From Scatophagus argus (Eukaryota > Chordata > Actinopteri > Scatophagidae): a stretch of 64,000 nucleotides of DNA. Each line of letters starts with the position of its first letter. Positions within the stretch are counted from its first letter, which is position 1. Position numbers and translations under genes: made by a program. Location: contig NC_058504.1 of assembly GCF_020382885.2 (NCBI RefSeq), forward strand, positions 15,077,019 to 15,141,018. Reading direction: 5' to 3'. The notes beneath the pieces were generated by a model that saw only the letters and a program-made list of their open reading frames with translations, ran no database searches and was not told where the DNA came from. Shown piece by piece: positions 25,416-38,863 of the stretch.

Positions 25416-25479
25416 ATTATAGCATTATTTTTATTATTCCGTGCATGCCAAATCGATACCTGTTTGCATCACAGGCTTA

Positions 25480-26002
25480 TAAGTTACAATACGCGGCAGT
25501 AGTAGTGCGATGTTACCGTCATCATCTGCCGGATATTTGCTGGGTGCATGACGAAACGCTTCACACACGAGTGTTCGCGCTACCCGCCCCCCTTGACAAA
25601 ATGGCCTACAGGCCTCATTTACGCACATGAAGTCCGAGAGCATAGTCTGCAATCACAATAAAACTTTTATTTGTTGGTGTGATACCGTGTGAATTCTGTG
25701 TCCCAGAGTAGGAGGTAAAGGTGTTCCCAGTAAGAAAATAGATGTGTTAATGTAACTCTGCTCTCCTATGCATGACGCAAATAGTAAGGGATCAGCGGTA
25801 AACGAGGCCACGCATTGTCTGCCCCCCGCCCTCCCTCTGCTTGTCAGGAAGCAAGCTGATTGGCCGAGGCCTAGCAAAGGGTGCCCGGGGATCCAAAACT
25901 GCAGGCCGCACTTAGCTTACCGTTAAAAATAAACCAAAACAATAATCGACAAAACTGAGAAGGGGGAGAAACACCGATAGAGTCTGAAGACGACGTTATC
26001 AG
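25480..26002 (+). promoter_or_regulatory. znf711 promoter region and non-coding first exon
   Basis: CpG content rises here. A reverse CCAAT box (attgg, about 25859) lies in a GC-rich stretch. A splice donor (gttatcag|gtaaaatt) ends a non-coding exon at 26002. The next exon begins at 27546 after ttttcag. The intervening intron (26003-27545) shows no further exon. Confidence 0.55.
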
Positions 26003-27545
26003 GTAAAATTATTTTGAATCGGTTAGAAAGGCATGTGGAATAAGACGCAAGGGCCCAGTCGGCCGTAGCGGGCCTCTTTCAGCCTTGTCGAAAAACAACA
26101 TGGAAGATAATGCGGCACAAGCGGCCTCACCTAGCTTAGCAAGCTAGCTAGCCGAATGGACGGGTGTCATCGCGCGAATTATGCTGACATGTTAATAAAG
26201 ACTCTTATGGGGTATATGGTTTTGTTGCATATGCTAACGACCTTCCTTATGCTGTAATGTTATGTAAAAGTGGTGCTTAAATTATTAAATACGATCGGCT
26301 GTTGTAGTCCTTGAATTAGCCAGTATGCTAAAACAAAATGGCGCTGGCAGGAACCGTCCTAGCTTTCGTGCTAGTTAGCTCCGGTGGGTGGAGGGGGTAG
26401 CCGCCCTGGTATGCATTGCATAACGTCTGCGGTACTTTCAATGGCGGCCATAAACTCTGAGCATGTGTAGTTTTTGTACAGAGTGCACAATACATTATTC
26501 CTCTTACAGAAACGACAGTTGTGCAGCACAGTATTAGCTTTATACCACAATAGATCCGTGAAAACCAGGGACCCACAACAGACCATTGCAGACTTTACAT
26601 ATTTTGCTTATTATGGACCCTTATTTGACAACAGTGCATTTCCTCTCACAACACCAGACAGGACTCGTTTTCCAAGAGGTACCAGAGACGTTGCATGTGT
26701 GCTCGTCCTCCTGTATACTGAGCGGTACAACCTTTTGTCTTAACTGGGCTCTTGCCATCAGGCACAACCAGCTCCAGGTGTATAGCTATATAGTATGCTC
26801 AGGTTGAAGCAGCCTGTAGTACTCTTAATAGACAAAAGATGGAGCCAGTGATCAACACAACAACCCTCAGTGGCAGAGTTGTGTTGTGCAGCTATGAGAC
26901 AACTGTCAGTCGATTAGTGATCGAAAATTAGTTTCACGCTATTTAATTGCTTAGTTATTATCCAGGGAAAAAATACACGTGAAAACATTTGTTGGCTCCA
27001 GCCTCTTAAGTGTCATTTATGACATGAAATGTTCAGTCTTAGAGTTTGGGGCTGTTGATTGGACAAAAGAAGCAATTTAAGATGTCACTTTTGACTTTTG
27101 GAAATTCTGAGGTTTTTCACTTTGTTCACATTCACATTTTGTAGACTAAATGATAAATCAATAATGCAAATAATTGTTAGCTGTGGCCCTCATAGATATG
27201 TATTTTACTTGGAAAGAGACCATTATTTGTGGCAACACCAGTACCATTATTATACATCTAAACATCTTAACAACACTACACATATTTATAAAATTGCAGA
27301 TAATCACTCATTACTCCCTTTCTATTTGATTCTGTGTACCAATTGCTTGTCTTTTTTTCATTGTCAGAGGCAACGTTTGCCTTGATGGAAGGAAGCACAT
27401 CACATATCTTAATGGTTTTATTCTAAGGGTTTTGTCATCAAATGTGAAGGTATGTGTTGAATACGAGCCATTGTGATTTTCTCAGTTTTTGCATTCACTT
27501 TGAATAATGTGAAAGAAGTAATTCACAAAGTACTACATTTTTCAG
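26003..27545 (+). other. znf711 first intron
   Basis: CpG-containing at its left end (to about 26450, continuing the promoter island), then AT-rich. Short open frames at 26328-26807 on both strands have no family features. Confidence 0.5.
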
Positions 27546-27566
27546 CCTTTTTTTCTGAGTGAAGAC

Positions 27567-30500
27567 ATGGATCAAGGAGGAGGGGTGTTAGAGCTGCACA
27601 CTCAGGAGCTAAAGATGCCCCATGCTATGATCATGCAAGACTTTGGTAAGTGGTCACATAGACCAAAATGACAATCATTATGACGCAACTGAAATGAATT
27701 TCAGCATGCAACATGTAATCCCAGTCTTATTTTCACAAAAAGATAAATTCATAAGATGACATCTCTAACTCATAACAGTTTCACTGCATAACAACATAAA
27801 GGAGATTTACCTTCACAAACATATGATGGGAAGCTGCACTATCTCTACTGTCGCTATAGTGTGCAAAAAAGTGGGTTGTAGTTTTGATTGTCATTTTGCC
27901 ATTTGAAGCTCTCTGTCATGCACTTCTTTTTCCATCTTTTGTTTTCAGTTGCGGGCATGGGAGGTCTGGCTCACATTGATGGGGAGCACATTGTGGTGTC
28001 TGTGCCTGAGGGTATGCTTCTTTCTGATGTGATGACAGATGAGGGCATCCTCCTGGAGCATGGGCTTGAGGTGGAAGGCCTAGAGACTCAGGTGGTCGAA
28101 GGACTGGAAACAGAAGTAGTGGAGAGCTTACATGCAAATGTAGAAGGCTTGGAGGCAGAAGTAGTTGAAGAGCTGCAGACACAGGTGGTAGAGCTGGAGG
28201 CTGAGGTTGTTGAGGGACTAGAGGGTGAGGTGGAAGTAGAGGGTCTCGAGGCACAAGTGGTGGAAGGCCTAGAAACTGAAGTTGATGTTGAAGGTCTGGA
28301 AGCTCACGTTGTTGAGGGCCTTGAGGAGGAGGTAGAAGTTGAGGGTTTAGAAGCTGAAGTTGTCGAAGGCCTAGAGGTAGATGTTGAAAGTCTGCAAACT
28401 CAAGGGGTAGAGGCCCATCAAATGACCAGTGAAGACATGGTGTCCTCAGAACATAGTGTCATTATGCCTGAGAATATTCTTGGGACAGAGGTTGCGATAG
28501 AGGAAGCACTCGACCCACATCATCACCACGTGCTAACGTCAGACCTCATCCAGGACTCAAACCACCACCATGATGACATGTCAGACCAGGTGTTTGTGGC
28601 AGAGTTACTGTCTGAGCATCAGGACAACACTCTAGACCACCAGCTTGTGTCAGAAGGCTTGATGGTGACAGAGGCCAACTCTGAGACCATAATCCACCAA
28701 CAGCTGCCAACTGAGGCTGTTCCCCTTCAGACAGATGAGGATGATGATGCAAGGAGCAGCTCTGAGGATTACCTCATGATCTCCTGTAAGACAGCTTGAC
28801 ATGTGTTAACTTATATTAATAAACATTGTTCTTATGCAAAGCTTTATAATTGCTGATTTCTGATAATTAAGGTTGTTTATGTTACTGTAGTGGATGAGGT
28901 GGGAGAGAAGCTGGACATTGGAGACACTCCACTTGAGATCAGCACTGAGGTAATGGAAGACAAGGAGTCTAAAGAGGAGGACGGGTCAGAGGTCATCAAA
29001 GTCTACATTTTCAAAGCTGAAGCAGATGACGATTTAGGCAAGTGACTGAAAAAAAAATCAATTCAGTTGTTTCAACAATATAATTTACCTGTGCATTCTT
29101 GCCTGTTAAACTGAATGTAGATCATGACTTTGATTAAACTGTGTTTTTTCCCTCCCAGGTGGAACAGAGGTAATCACAGAGGATGACTACCAGAATGGCC
29201 ATCCTGACCTGGAAGCTGCATCATCAGGTAGACTGGGAGTTGGACGCGACAAGATGGTCTACATGGCAGTCAAGCACCAGCCAAAAGTGGAAGAGGATGA
29301 TGAAGATGACAGTGATGATGATGACGATGATGACATCAGTATGTTCCTTTGTGAAACAGCTTTTGACCCATTTCATGAGACAGGTTTTGTGACTGTAAAT
29401 AAGTAGAAGGTGTGAATCTTCTACCTTTGACTGTTGAAATGAGATCTGTAAGAGGCGCTGCTTAACATCGGCATCCTTTTTAGACAAATTACTCACCAAG
29501 ATGTTTTTGCCTGTGTTTGTGCAGTTTGTTTAAGAAATATCACAATCTGGATAGATAATATGACAGTGCCATCGAGCAGTTAGCATGTTTCACAATGTAA
29601 GGTTTCTGTGCAGTTGATAAGTAAATGTAAACCGTATTTGCAGGTAATACCATTGATCAGGTGAAGAATGGAGCTTCTGGACCATTTCTGCAAATCCGAG
29701 AGGGGCTGGGTGCTAACCGTGCCCTCAAACCCAAAGCCAGAAAAAAGAAGAAAGGAGAGACACGGCAGTGTCAGACTGGTATGAACAGTACCAAATGCTT
29801 TATGCTAAGATAATAAGTTTGTACAACAGATTTATGTGATCTGATAATAAGAATTTCACATTTTCAGAAGGGTGTTAACAGTACTTCCATTTCCATTCTT
29901 TCTCAACCCTCTCTCCCAGCTGTTATCATTGGACCAGATGGTATGCCCTTGACTGTCTATCCCTGTCACATATGTGGGAAGAAGTTTCGTTCACGAGGCT
30001 TCCTCAAATGCCACATGAAGAACCACCCGGACCATCTGCTTAAGAAGAAGTACCAGTGTACAGACTGCGACTTCACCACCAACAAGAAGGTCAATTTCCA
30101 CAACCACCTGGAGAGTCACAAGCTGCTGAGTCATAACAGTGAGCGCTCTCCAGAATACACTGAGTACACACGGCGCTACCACGAGTCCAGCCCCCTGGGT
30201 TCTGACAAGCTCATTGTCAAAGACCGAGAGCCCAAATTGCATCACTGCAAGTACTGCGACTACGAGACAGCTGAACAGGGCCTGCTCAACCGTCACCTGC
30301 TGGCTGTGCACAGTAAGAACTTTGCACATGTGTGTGTTGAATGTGCCAAAGGCTTCCGTCACCCATCAGAGCTGAAGAAGCACATGCGAACCCACACAGG
30401 CGAGAAGCCATACCACTGCCCGCACTGTGAGTTCCGCTGTGCAGATCAGTCCAACTTAAAGACTCACATCAAGAGCAAGCATGGCGCAGATCTGCCGTTC

Positions 30501-31100
30501 AAGTGCAGCCACTGTCCTCAAGCATACGCTGACGCACGGGAACTCCAGCGCCATATAGAGATGGTGCAAGGCCACAAGACCCATCAGTGCCCACACTGTG
30601 AGCACAAGAGCACCAACTCCAGTGACCTGAAACGACATATTATCTCCGTTCACACCAAGGACTTCCCCCATCAGTGTGACGTGTGTGAGAAAGGCTTTCA
30701 CAGGCCTTCAGAATTGAAGAAACACGCAGAGACACACAAGGGCAACAAGGTGCACCAGTGCCGGCACTGCAACTTCAATGCACCCGACACCTTCACCTTG
30801 AGTCGCCATATCCTGTCCTTGCACACGAAGGATCTCCCCTTTAAGTGCAAGCGCTGCCGGCGGGGCTTCCGGCAGCCCGCTGAGCTGAAGAAGCACATGA
30901 AGACACACAGTGGTAGAAAGGTTTATCAGTGCCAGTATTGTGAGTATAACAGTACGGACGCTTCTGGCTTCAAACGCCACGTTATCTCCATTCACACTAA
31001 GGACTATCCCCACCGCTGCGACTACTGCACCAAGGGCTTTAGGAGGCCTTCGGAGAAGAGCCAGCACATAGCCAGGCATCACAAAGAGATGTTGATGTAA
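27567..31100 (+). CDS. znf711: Zinc finger protein 711 (ZFX/ZFY family transcription factor), 6 coding exons
   Basis: Nuclear DNA-binding transcriptional activator; human ZNF711 is an X-linked intellectual disability gene. Coding exons are 27567-27645, 27949-28785, 28891-29037, 29159-29338, 29644-29778 and 29920-31100 (2,559 bases, 852 residues; human is about 760). The start [12 protein letters not shown] and [20 protein letters not shown] follow human ZNF711 closely, as do [27 protein letters not shown] and TAVIIGPDG. An acidic activation region (to about residue 430) precedes a basic NLS ([11 protein letters not shown], about 443-453). Twelve C2H2 fingers follow (from residue 475), with the ZFX-type two-finger pattern and CxxC...GFRRPSEK...HHKE end. 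Two unusual points are a residue 68-179 repeat of VEGLExEV units absent from mammalian ZNF711, and a GC-AG intron after 29037. The end HHKEMLM favours ZNF711 over ZFX. Confidence 0.96.
28071..28406 (+). repeat. In-frame tandem repeat coding for acidic VEGLExEV units
   Basis: Inside znf711 exon 2, about 14 units of 7-9 residues (consensus VEGLE-x-EV; variants [22 protein letters not shown]) cover residues 68-179. The DNA is a matching degenerate repeat with variable third positions, so it is an old or selected expansion and not a fresh slippage tract. Confidence 0.9.
29038..29158 (+). other. GC-AG intron in znf711
   Basis: The donor reads GATTTAG|GCAAGT and the acceptor CCTCCCAG|GTGGAA. Only this junction keeps the family sequence ([11 protein letters not shown]) in frame. 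The nearby GTGACT donor would hit a stop. GCAAGT is the usual strong context for rare GC donors. Confidence 0.85.
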
Positions 31101-32690
31101 TGTCGTCACACACACAAACACACTCCTCTTTCCTGAATGAATCTGTGTCACACACCCAGAGGTAATTTTAGTGTATTAACAAAGAAATGGCGGATATAGG
31201 TTGTCAGTGAAGACAGCGACATTATAATTGCCATTCTGTGTTCTGTGTTGTAGTGGGTGTAAAACTCCTTCCCCAGGGGTAAAACAAGAACACATTTTAG
31301 ATGGGTGTGAAGTCTAAAACACAGTGTGTACACTGAGTGGGACAGCTGTAAATTGTTTTGTTGCAGAAAATCACATATGAACATATATTCAGGGTCTCAA
31401 ATGTCTATATTTTTATACCCACTCAGCTGAAATGCTGCAAGGTGATTACTGTGTCCTGTAAAACAGAAAGTGGTGCTTTGCAAACGTCATGCCAGTTCTT
31501 CATATGTTGTGGAAGGAGTACGGGAGGCGTTTGTGCCCAGAGTACCAACTAGTGTCTCTTTTCCTTATTAACTAGCTTTTACACTGACACTTGTTTTCAA
31601 CGCCATCTGGTCATTCAAGAGTTCATAAATTGTTTTAAGTGATGTTGAAACACATTAGGCACACACATTGTTCCATTAAATAAATGAATCATGCATAGTA
31701 TGGGCTATATTCCGTTAAATTTGTCTTAAAAGTTGAATCAGAATTTTTCCGGTCTGATCAGATGTGTCGAAAAAGGAGGAGAAATGTTGCAGCATGGTAT
31801 ATAAGTAGAAAATCCCTTTGTTGTGCACAGCACGTGTCTGACACAGAAATCTGCTATTCTGTCTGCTGCGATGGTGCCGATAATTAACAGATTTATTATT
31901 ATATTAACTTGACAGATGGTTTTCTTCATGTTTGATAACCCCTGAAGTTGTTATATCTGACTGCCACTGTAAGTTGCGTATATGTGATGTTACCTATGAC
32001 ACAGATGTGCTCTCTCAGCTAACCATGCCTTACATCTGTTGATCTTTATTCCTGAAGCACTGATGAATACAGCTAATCATAAAATAAGTGATTTTAACTC
32101 TCAAACATGCTGTATCAATACCATTCTCTCAGAGATTGTTTGAGTTAGTAGAAAGCACTTTAATAAATCTTTGTGTATTTTAATTACACATGTCTCACAC
32201 ACACACACACACATTATGTAGGATATAGATATATATATTCTACATAATGAGCAATTACAGAGCTTTGTGAGTTGGTAATGGTAAAGATTGTTTTGAGTGT
32301 TATTGTTAGCAAGTGGGCACGATCCATTACCACATCAAAACTGAATTGTCAGTGACAGTGGTGGGTGAAACCATTTATTGTTTTGTTCTATGGAAAAGTG
32401 ATTGGGTTTTGTGTTTTGTTTGTGCTCACTAACAAGTTTCCCAGACCCTCTTCCTACAGTCCTAAATAACCCAACCCAATCCCAAACATGGGATTATTCC
32501 CTTGATGTCAGTGGTCATCATATTGGCATTAGTCTTTAAAGTATGCACATATGCTGTCTCCATGAAATTAATTGTGGCATATATTAAAAATTCCTGCATT
32601 TCGTGTACCTTAGTCTATATTTTCTTTCAGTCTGATTGTGGATATACTACTGGTGGGGAAGAACCAAAATAAACAATTATCTTTTTACGC
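31101..32690 (+). other. znf711 3' UTR
   Basis: Non-coding. Possible poly(A) signals AATAAA lie at 31679-31684, 32162-32167 and 32668-32673. A short (CA)n tract and an inverted repeat (attatgtag ... ctacataat, about 32213-32249) occur within it. Confidence 0.55.
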
Positions 32691-35600
32691 TTTTTGTATT
32701 TTCTGTCCTGCGAAAAGGAGTCACCTTTACGTGACATCTTAAAGACCCAGTCAGGAATTCTATCGCCGTCTAACCCTTGTTTATGGCCACGCAGATTTAT
32801 AAAGGGTTGATTGTACCAAATCTGTATTATGTTTGACCAACATCAGCTCTTGTTGATAATTCAGGACGTTTCTTAAATTTTCTCAAAAAACAAACAGAAA
32901 ACATTCACTTGTTCCGATTCATGGGTTTGCAGGAATATTTGTACACTGAGTGCTCTTTAACTTATCTGTCAAGCTGACAGTTTCCGTTGTCCCTGCAGCA
33001 CGGCTTCAGCATTTGTTGTGACTGTACAACTTCAGTCCAAACAGGCCATCTTGTCATCTAGTAAAAGGCAGTGCCACATTTGAGTTGATCACTAGCTCAT
33101 CCTCCTCCACACCTGTGCATGCATGTAGGTTTTAGTGAACGAGGCAGCTGAATGAGTACTGTACTGTCCAGTCTTGTGAATGCTATCCCAGTAGACATCA
33201 AAGTGTTCCACTTTAGGTGGCAAGCAGTGAAAGAGGCTGCTGATTTATTTAGAATACTACAGTTTCAATTTTAGACCACAAACATCAGAATTGTTAGTAG
33301 TCAGAGGGGAAAGGTCAGTATGAGAGAGTGAGAAATAGTAATGAGTGTAAAACTGCATTTGTTGTATACATTATTGTATAGGAAGGATATCATTGCTTTG
33401 GGGTGGTCTCAGAGGGGCTTTAGAAACCCGCCCTGACCCTAAATGGATTAAGGAAAAGCTTCCTTCTCCCAGGATAATTGAAGTGCATTGATCGAGGACC
33501 TGAGCCACACCATCTACACGGCTTCATCCACCTGGAAAGCTGACGGGCCATGCAAACACTGAAGACGATGAGAGTATCCACACCGAGGGGAGAAACAGAC
33601 AAACATGCAGAGAGGGAGAGATGGGCAGAGGATGAATCTCCTGGGTGGGGGTAAAGATCCAGATCAATGACTGGATGGGGTACCGACAGCCAGGACAGAA
33701 AGAGACGGAGGTCCCGAGGTGCCTGATAGTCGGGCTCAGTCTTGTTATTAAATAAACATTAACATGTTTTTCCTCTACCCTGAGACTCACTGCGGGGTTG
33801 ACTGTTTCAACAAGATGTGTTGCAGTCGTGTCTGGTTTCACTCCCGTGTCATCTGTCTTGAATGATGTATGATGCTTCGTACTGAGGGAAATGAGGCTGT
33901 GCAGATGGGTTCTCATGGACACCGCAGACACCTTAGAAAAGAAACAACAGCCTGTTCAATGTTGTTGATCCCACAGAATATCTCATAAATCACTTACTGG
34001 TGCAGCTGTCAGCACGAACCGCTGAGAATGTTGAGATCAATATGCAGACATACCCACAGAATCCTCCCTAAGTAACCCTTCACTTTCATTGTGTGATTCA
34101 AGCATTCGGTACGAGTAGCATGTTTAGTTGTTTTTCCTCTGAAGGTAGATTTAGCAACAGTGGTAGCATTAAGCACTGTCTCAATGTGCTGAACCACTTT
34201 CTCTCCCACGGGTTGCAAGCCTCTTCTCTGCCTGTTTTGAATCAGCAAAGCATCAAACACAAATGTACGCGGGACACCGACACCGCAATACGCCTCGGAA
34301 GGCCATCACTGTGATGAGAACTGACAGACGTACACAGATAATCCAGCTGCTGCAGAAGGTCAAACTAATTTATTTTATGTAGTCATTTTGTCCAGGATCA
34401 ATGGACTATGGTCTGGATGTGATTAGAGTGATGAAACTGCCAGTAAAAATCCACAGTCACGTGCTGATAAGTGAAAAGGTCACAATTCATACACAAATTA
34501 TCGTTACTATTATTATCACAAATACACATTTCACTAATTCAATCATTTTAAGTCACTGGCAAGGGATATTTGTTGACAGTAGTTCCAAATATGTAAGCGG
34601 GGTTATACATCAGCGTTGATTATTTTGGATATTTTGTTTTAGGCTGCACAAGATTCTGGTGTTACACAGCATATTGCTCTTGCATATTTCAGTGGAGGGA
34701 AAGGCAAACGGAGCTGGGACTGTGTCATCGACTTATCTCGTTGGCAGACAGCTCTGCCATATTACTCCCAGATCCTGTGGTGGCCCACATAACCAGAGCC
34801 GCCCGATCCAGAGTGTCGACGACCAGGCTGCAGTGCTGCAAGCCAGTTGGAAACTGCGTGGCCCTCACGGAAATCAGTGCCAAGATGCTCGGAGATGGGT
34901 AAAACTGGCCCACTGATCAGTCAGAGAAAGAACGGTGTGGTGGGCTACTCACGAGAAGAACAAGACCGAGACGCAGAGCATAACCAGCCTGTGCAAGTAT
35001 GTCCAGCAGCTAGTATGTGGATCTTGGGCTGGGATTGTTTTGTCAGGCTGATATTTTAAAGGTCAGGGATGAACTTTAATGCTTAACTTTTAAGCCCAAA
35101 ATGTACTATGAAAGGAATCATAGCAGCTACTCAAGTCACGTCACCATGACAACTGTGCCAAAATCATCTGCGTGATATGGTTGAAAGCTCTGGACAAAAA
35201 CCTACAACTTTCATTCACTTTTGTACACCAGCCTCCACTCATAACCAGAGGAGCTATAGTTATTGACAAATACGCTTGTATTTGTGTCCTTTATGGTTTG
35301 TTAAAAAAAAACATTTATTGCATGTTTATTTAGTGAGGTATGGGGCTTTAGATCCCCCCATCCAGACATGTATAATTTGCATCTAACAGTTTTTTTTAGC
35401 TAAAATTCTTAAAATTCCAGCGAGCACATCTCTCCCCTTTAAAAGTCCATAATTTATGAATATGCCAATATTGCTTCAAACCTGCTGAACAGAAAGCATC
35501 TTATACTTCACTGAAGGTCCAATCTCAGTGTATGTGCATTTGGGGACTTTTAAGCTTCCCCATCACACTTGTACATGTTGGATAATGGGCCATGACTGGC

Positions 35601-36229
35601 TTGTTGTGATGTCACAAAATCATGTCATTAGGCTGCATCTCTTAAAGTCAGATTTAAAGGTGATTAATGGGGCCCCCCATTAATTAAAATATATACCATA
35701 TACCAACTAACACTATAGTAAATCTCTGTCAGAGTGAATTAATATTTCCTCTTGAGTGTTCACTAGATGTCACTGTTATCCCATCCTACTGAGAGACACC
35801 TACTGCACAAAAATAAATGCATCAGAATTAAATGCATACCCATGTCTAAGTCAGTGGCTGGATTTTAATGAGACTCCACTAAAAATAAATCAACCCCTGG
35901 AGGCTGCTGTTATTTTATTCTGAGACAACGATTTAGTCAAGTGAGCACGCTGATAATAAAATCCATGAATGGATGTTGGGACTACAGGTTTGGCTATTTT
36001 TTTCTATTTATGAGAGTTATGTTGTTGAAATGTATGAATTAGATATTTATAGGAAAAATTCCAAACAAAAGAGAGAGAGAGACTCCTTTAAACTGGTTCT
36101 GTATGTATTTGGGGCGACTAGATCATTAAAATTTTAGGGATAATAGTCAAATATGCACCCTCAAGCAAACACAGTAAAGAGCCTGGTCATCTGCACTGAC
36201 CTCTGAGGGTACGAGATTTGGACCTGGGT
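32691..36229. other. Intergenic spacer between znf711 and kctd12
   Basis: No gene is certain. An exon-like open frame at 34693-34899 is listed separately. AATAAA near 33753 follows a GC-balanced stretch (33420-33740) that might be a decayed transcript end. The right part (about 35100-35830) has the look of an old dispersed repeat. Confidence 0.4.
34693..34902 (+). other. Unidentified exon-like open frame
   Basis: After a tatttcag acceptor, a frame stays open for 69 codons to a TAA (34900-34902) that overlaps a GG|GTAAAA possible donor. The DNA has more CpG than its flanks. The translation includes ILLPDPVVAHITRAARSR and NCVALTEISAKMLGDG, which looks protein-like, but no family was recognised and the other frames and the minus strand are also largely open. 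It may be a lone exon, a decayed gene piece, or chance. Confidence 0.25.
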
Positions 36230-36500
36230 CACAGGAGAGCGGCGCGTCACCGGGGGTGGGCGTGGCTAACCGGGGCGAAAGCCGTACCTCCGTTACGTTG
36301 CAGCGGAGTTACAGTCTGACACGAGACACGGGCAGAGAAATTGCAGAGCTGACCACCTCGCACCTCGGCTGATGGAAGGGACGGAGATCTTTTTGTACAT
36401 CTTCCTCGTCTCGCACTACGTCTTCACCATCCTCTTCATCTCGTGGCTTTTCGTCTACGGAGTACCCACAGAACTTACAAACTATGGATTGCTTAATTGA
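36225..36500 (+). promoter_or_regulatory. kctd12 CpG-island promoter and leader
   Basis: Abrupt GC- and CpG-rich block (ggcgcgtcaccgggggtggg, ccggggcgaaagccg) within AT-rich surroundings, with no TATA box evident. It is the only promoter-like region before the kctd12 coding exon. A donor-like tgaag|gtgggc follows at about 36503 and an acceptor-like tttgagcag precedes 37028, so the leader may be spliced. This is not certain. Confidence 0.55.
36372..36500 (+). CDS. 42-codon ORF for a hydrophobic single-pass peptide (uORF or microprotein)
   Basis: Starts at an ATG with G at +4 inside the CpG island and stops at TGA 36498-36500. The 42-residue product has a short polar start (MEGTE), about 25 hydrophobic and aromatic residues (IFLYIFLVSHYVFTILFISW then LFVYG), and a short polar tail (VPTELTNYGLLN): the plan of a single-pass membrane microprotein. 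It lies about 535 bases upstream of the kctd12 start on the same strand, so it may be an upstream ORF of the same mRNA or a separate small gene. I do not recognise the peptide. Translation is unproven. Confidence 0.4.
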   Translation: MEGTEIFLYIFLVSHYVFTILFISWLFVYGVPTELTNYGLLN

Positions 36501-37032
36501 AGGTGGGCCGCCTGATCCCGTCTGCGCCAGGACAACCGAACAAAATTAGAGTAAGAGAAGTCGTTATGGACAGTTGTGCCAATCGTGCTGCTTTTCCTGC
36601 TCAAGGAACTGGTGTAAAAAGCAGACTTTCAGTCTCAGTGTACCACATCTGCCTGTGCGTAAAGTACGCGGACAGAACAGTTCCATTGAACGCTGCCTGA
36701 AATACTCCGCGCTATGTTTTAGTAACCATGGGAGAAAGCTTTAGTTAGAGTAGCGGGTGTTTTTCATTGACTGTTGTATTACTGTCGGCTTTAATGTGAG
36801 ACTGGCGGCCAGCTTTTATTGCGTGCGTACCAATCGTGCCCTGCACTTGAGCCGCTCCGTTACCACAGGCGATCCACCGCAACAGGACCTGCAGTCTTTG
36901 ACAGGCAACAGACCTCACCAACCGCTGTAAAAGGTTTCACAAAAAGTCTTGTAATTTCAGCTTTTGCTAGAACCAATTTTTTCTTTTAAAAAAGAAAAAG
37001 CTGCATCCAAGTGCACCTTTGAGCAGAAGTAA

Positions 37033-37887
<855 letters not shown>

Positions 37888-38760
37888 GACTATTGGCTTT
37901 GTTCCCCTGGTCCCCAACCCTGTCTCCAAGTGCCCCCTCTTCCAGCCTCCAGCCATCCTGTCCATCTCTCTCTGATGGCTCCTGCACCAGTAGATAACAC
38001 TGTAGATGTTGTGCCCTTCCATGTCTCTCTGCAGCCTCCAGATTTTATCCCATGAACAGTACCCCGCAGCTGCTTTGACTCTTCACACCTTCTTTGCAGG
38101 TCTAATCTGCAGCCTGCCCCCTGAACCCCAGACCCATTCCCCCCATCCTCAGGTCTAGCTTTTGCCCTTGCTTAGCTGTAGTCCGCAGTCCTCAACCACA
38201 GCATCCCAACTGCAGCCTCTCCTGCAAAGACTGATACCTTCAATGTACTACTTCCCTTTTGTAATCTTTACATTGCATCTGCCTTGGTGAAGCACAATGC
38301 TGTATCCAAGAACTAATTTTTGTTAAATAAGCACCCAGGTATGTCTATGTGAGTACTGAACCAGTCACAACAGCATAAGGGAAAGGGCTTCAAAGAGTGG
38401 CTGTGATGTACAGTGCTAAACTTTGGCTGCAGATTGGACTCTCTCCTGCTCCTCTGAACTAACTTAACAAATAATTGGACAACTTATCAGCCTTGAGGGA
38501 CGTGAGCAGCCCCCAGCACAAGAACGAAGCGTAACATAAAAAAGAAAAAAAAAAAATCAAATTTCTCTCTGTTTTTTTAAAAAGATTATTAAATGTGATC
38601 AGCTGTTGTTATGAATGAACGAGGGTTGTGATAACACAGCCACACGGGCAAGGAGAAATACATTGAAGTTGTTATTTTAAAAGGGAAATATAGGTTGTGG
38701 GTGTGTGGAGTTTCCCTCTCAAGAAGGTGCTGTTTGTGTGGAAAATGAACAAGCAACAGT

Positions 38761-38863
<103 letters not shown>

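Noticed and set aside
27916-28254. Minus-strand proline/leucine-rich open frame in znf711 exon 2
   Set aside because: Antisense of the VEGLExEV repeat array.
29991-31151. Several minus-strand open frames over the zinc finger exon
   Set aside because: Antisense shadows of the finger repeats; the + strand is clearly coding.
33524-33931. Minus-strand open frame of 135 codons
   Set aside because: No recognisable domain and no splice support. Composition (Ser, Leu, Thr, Pro) is typical of random open sequence.
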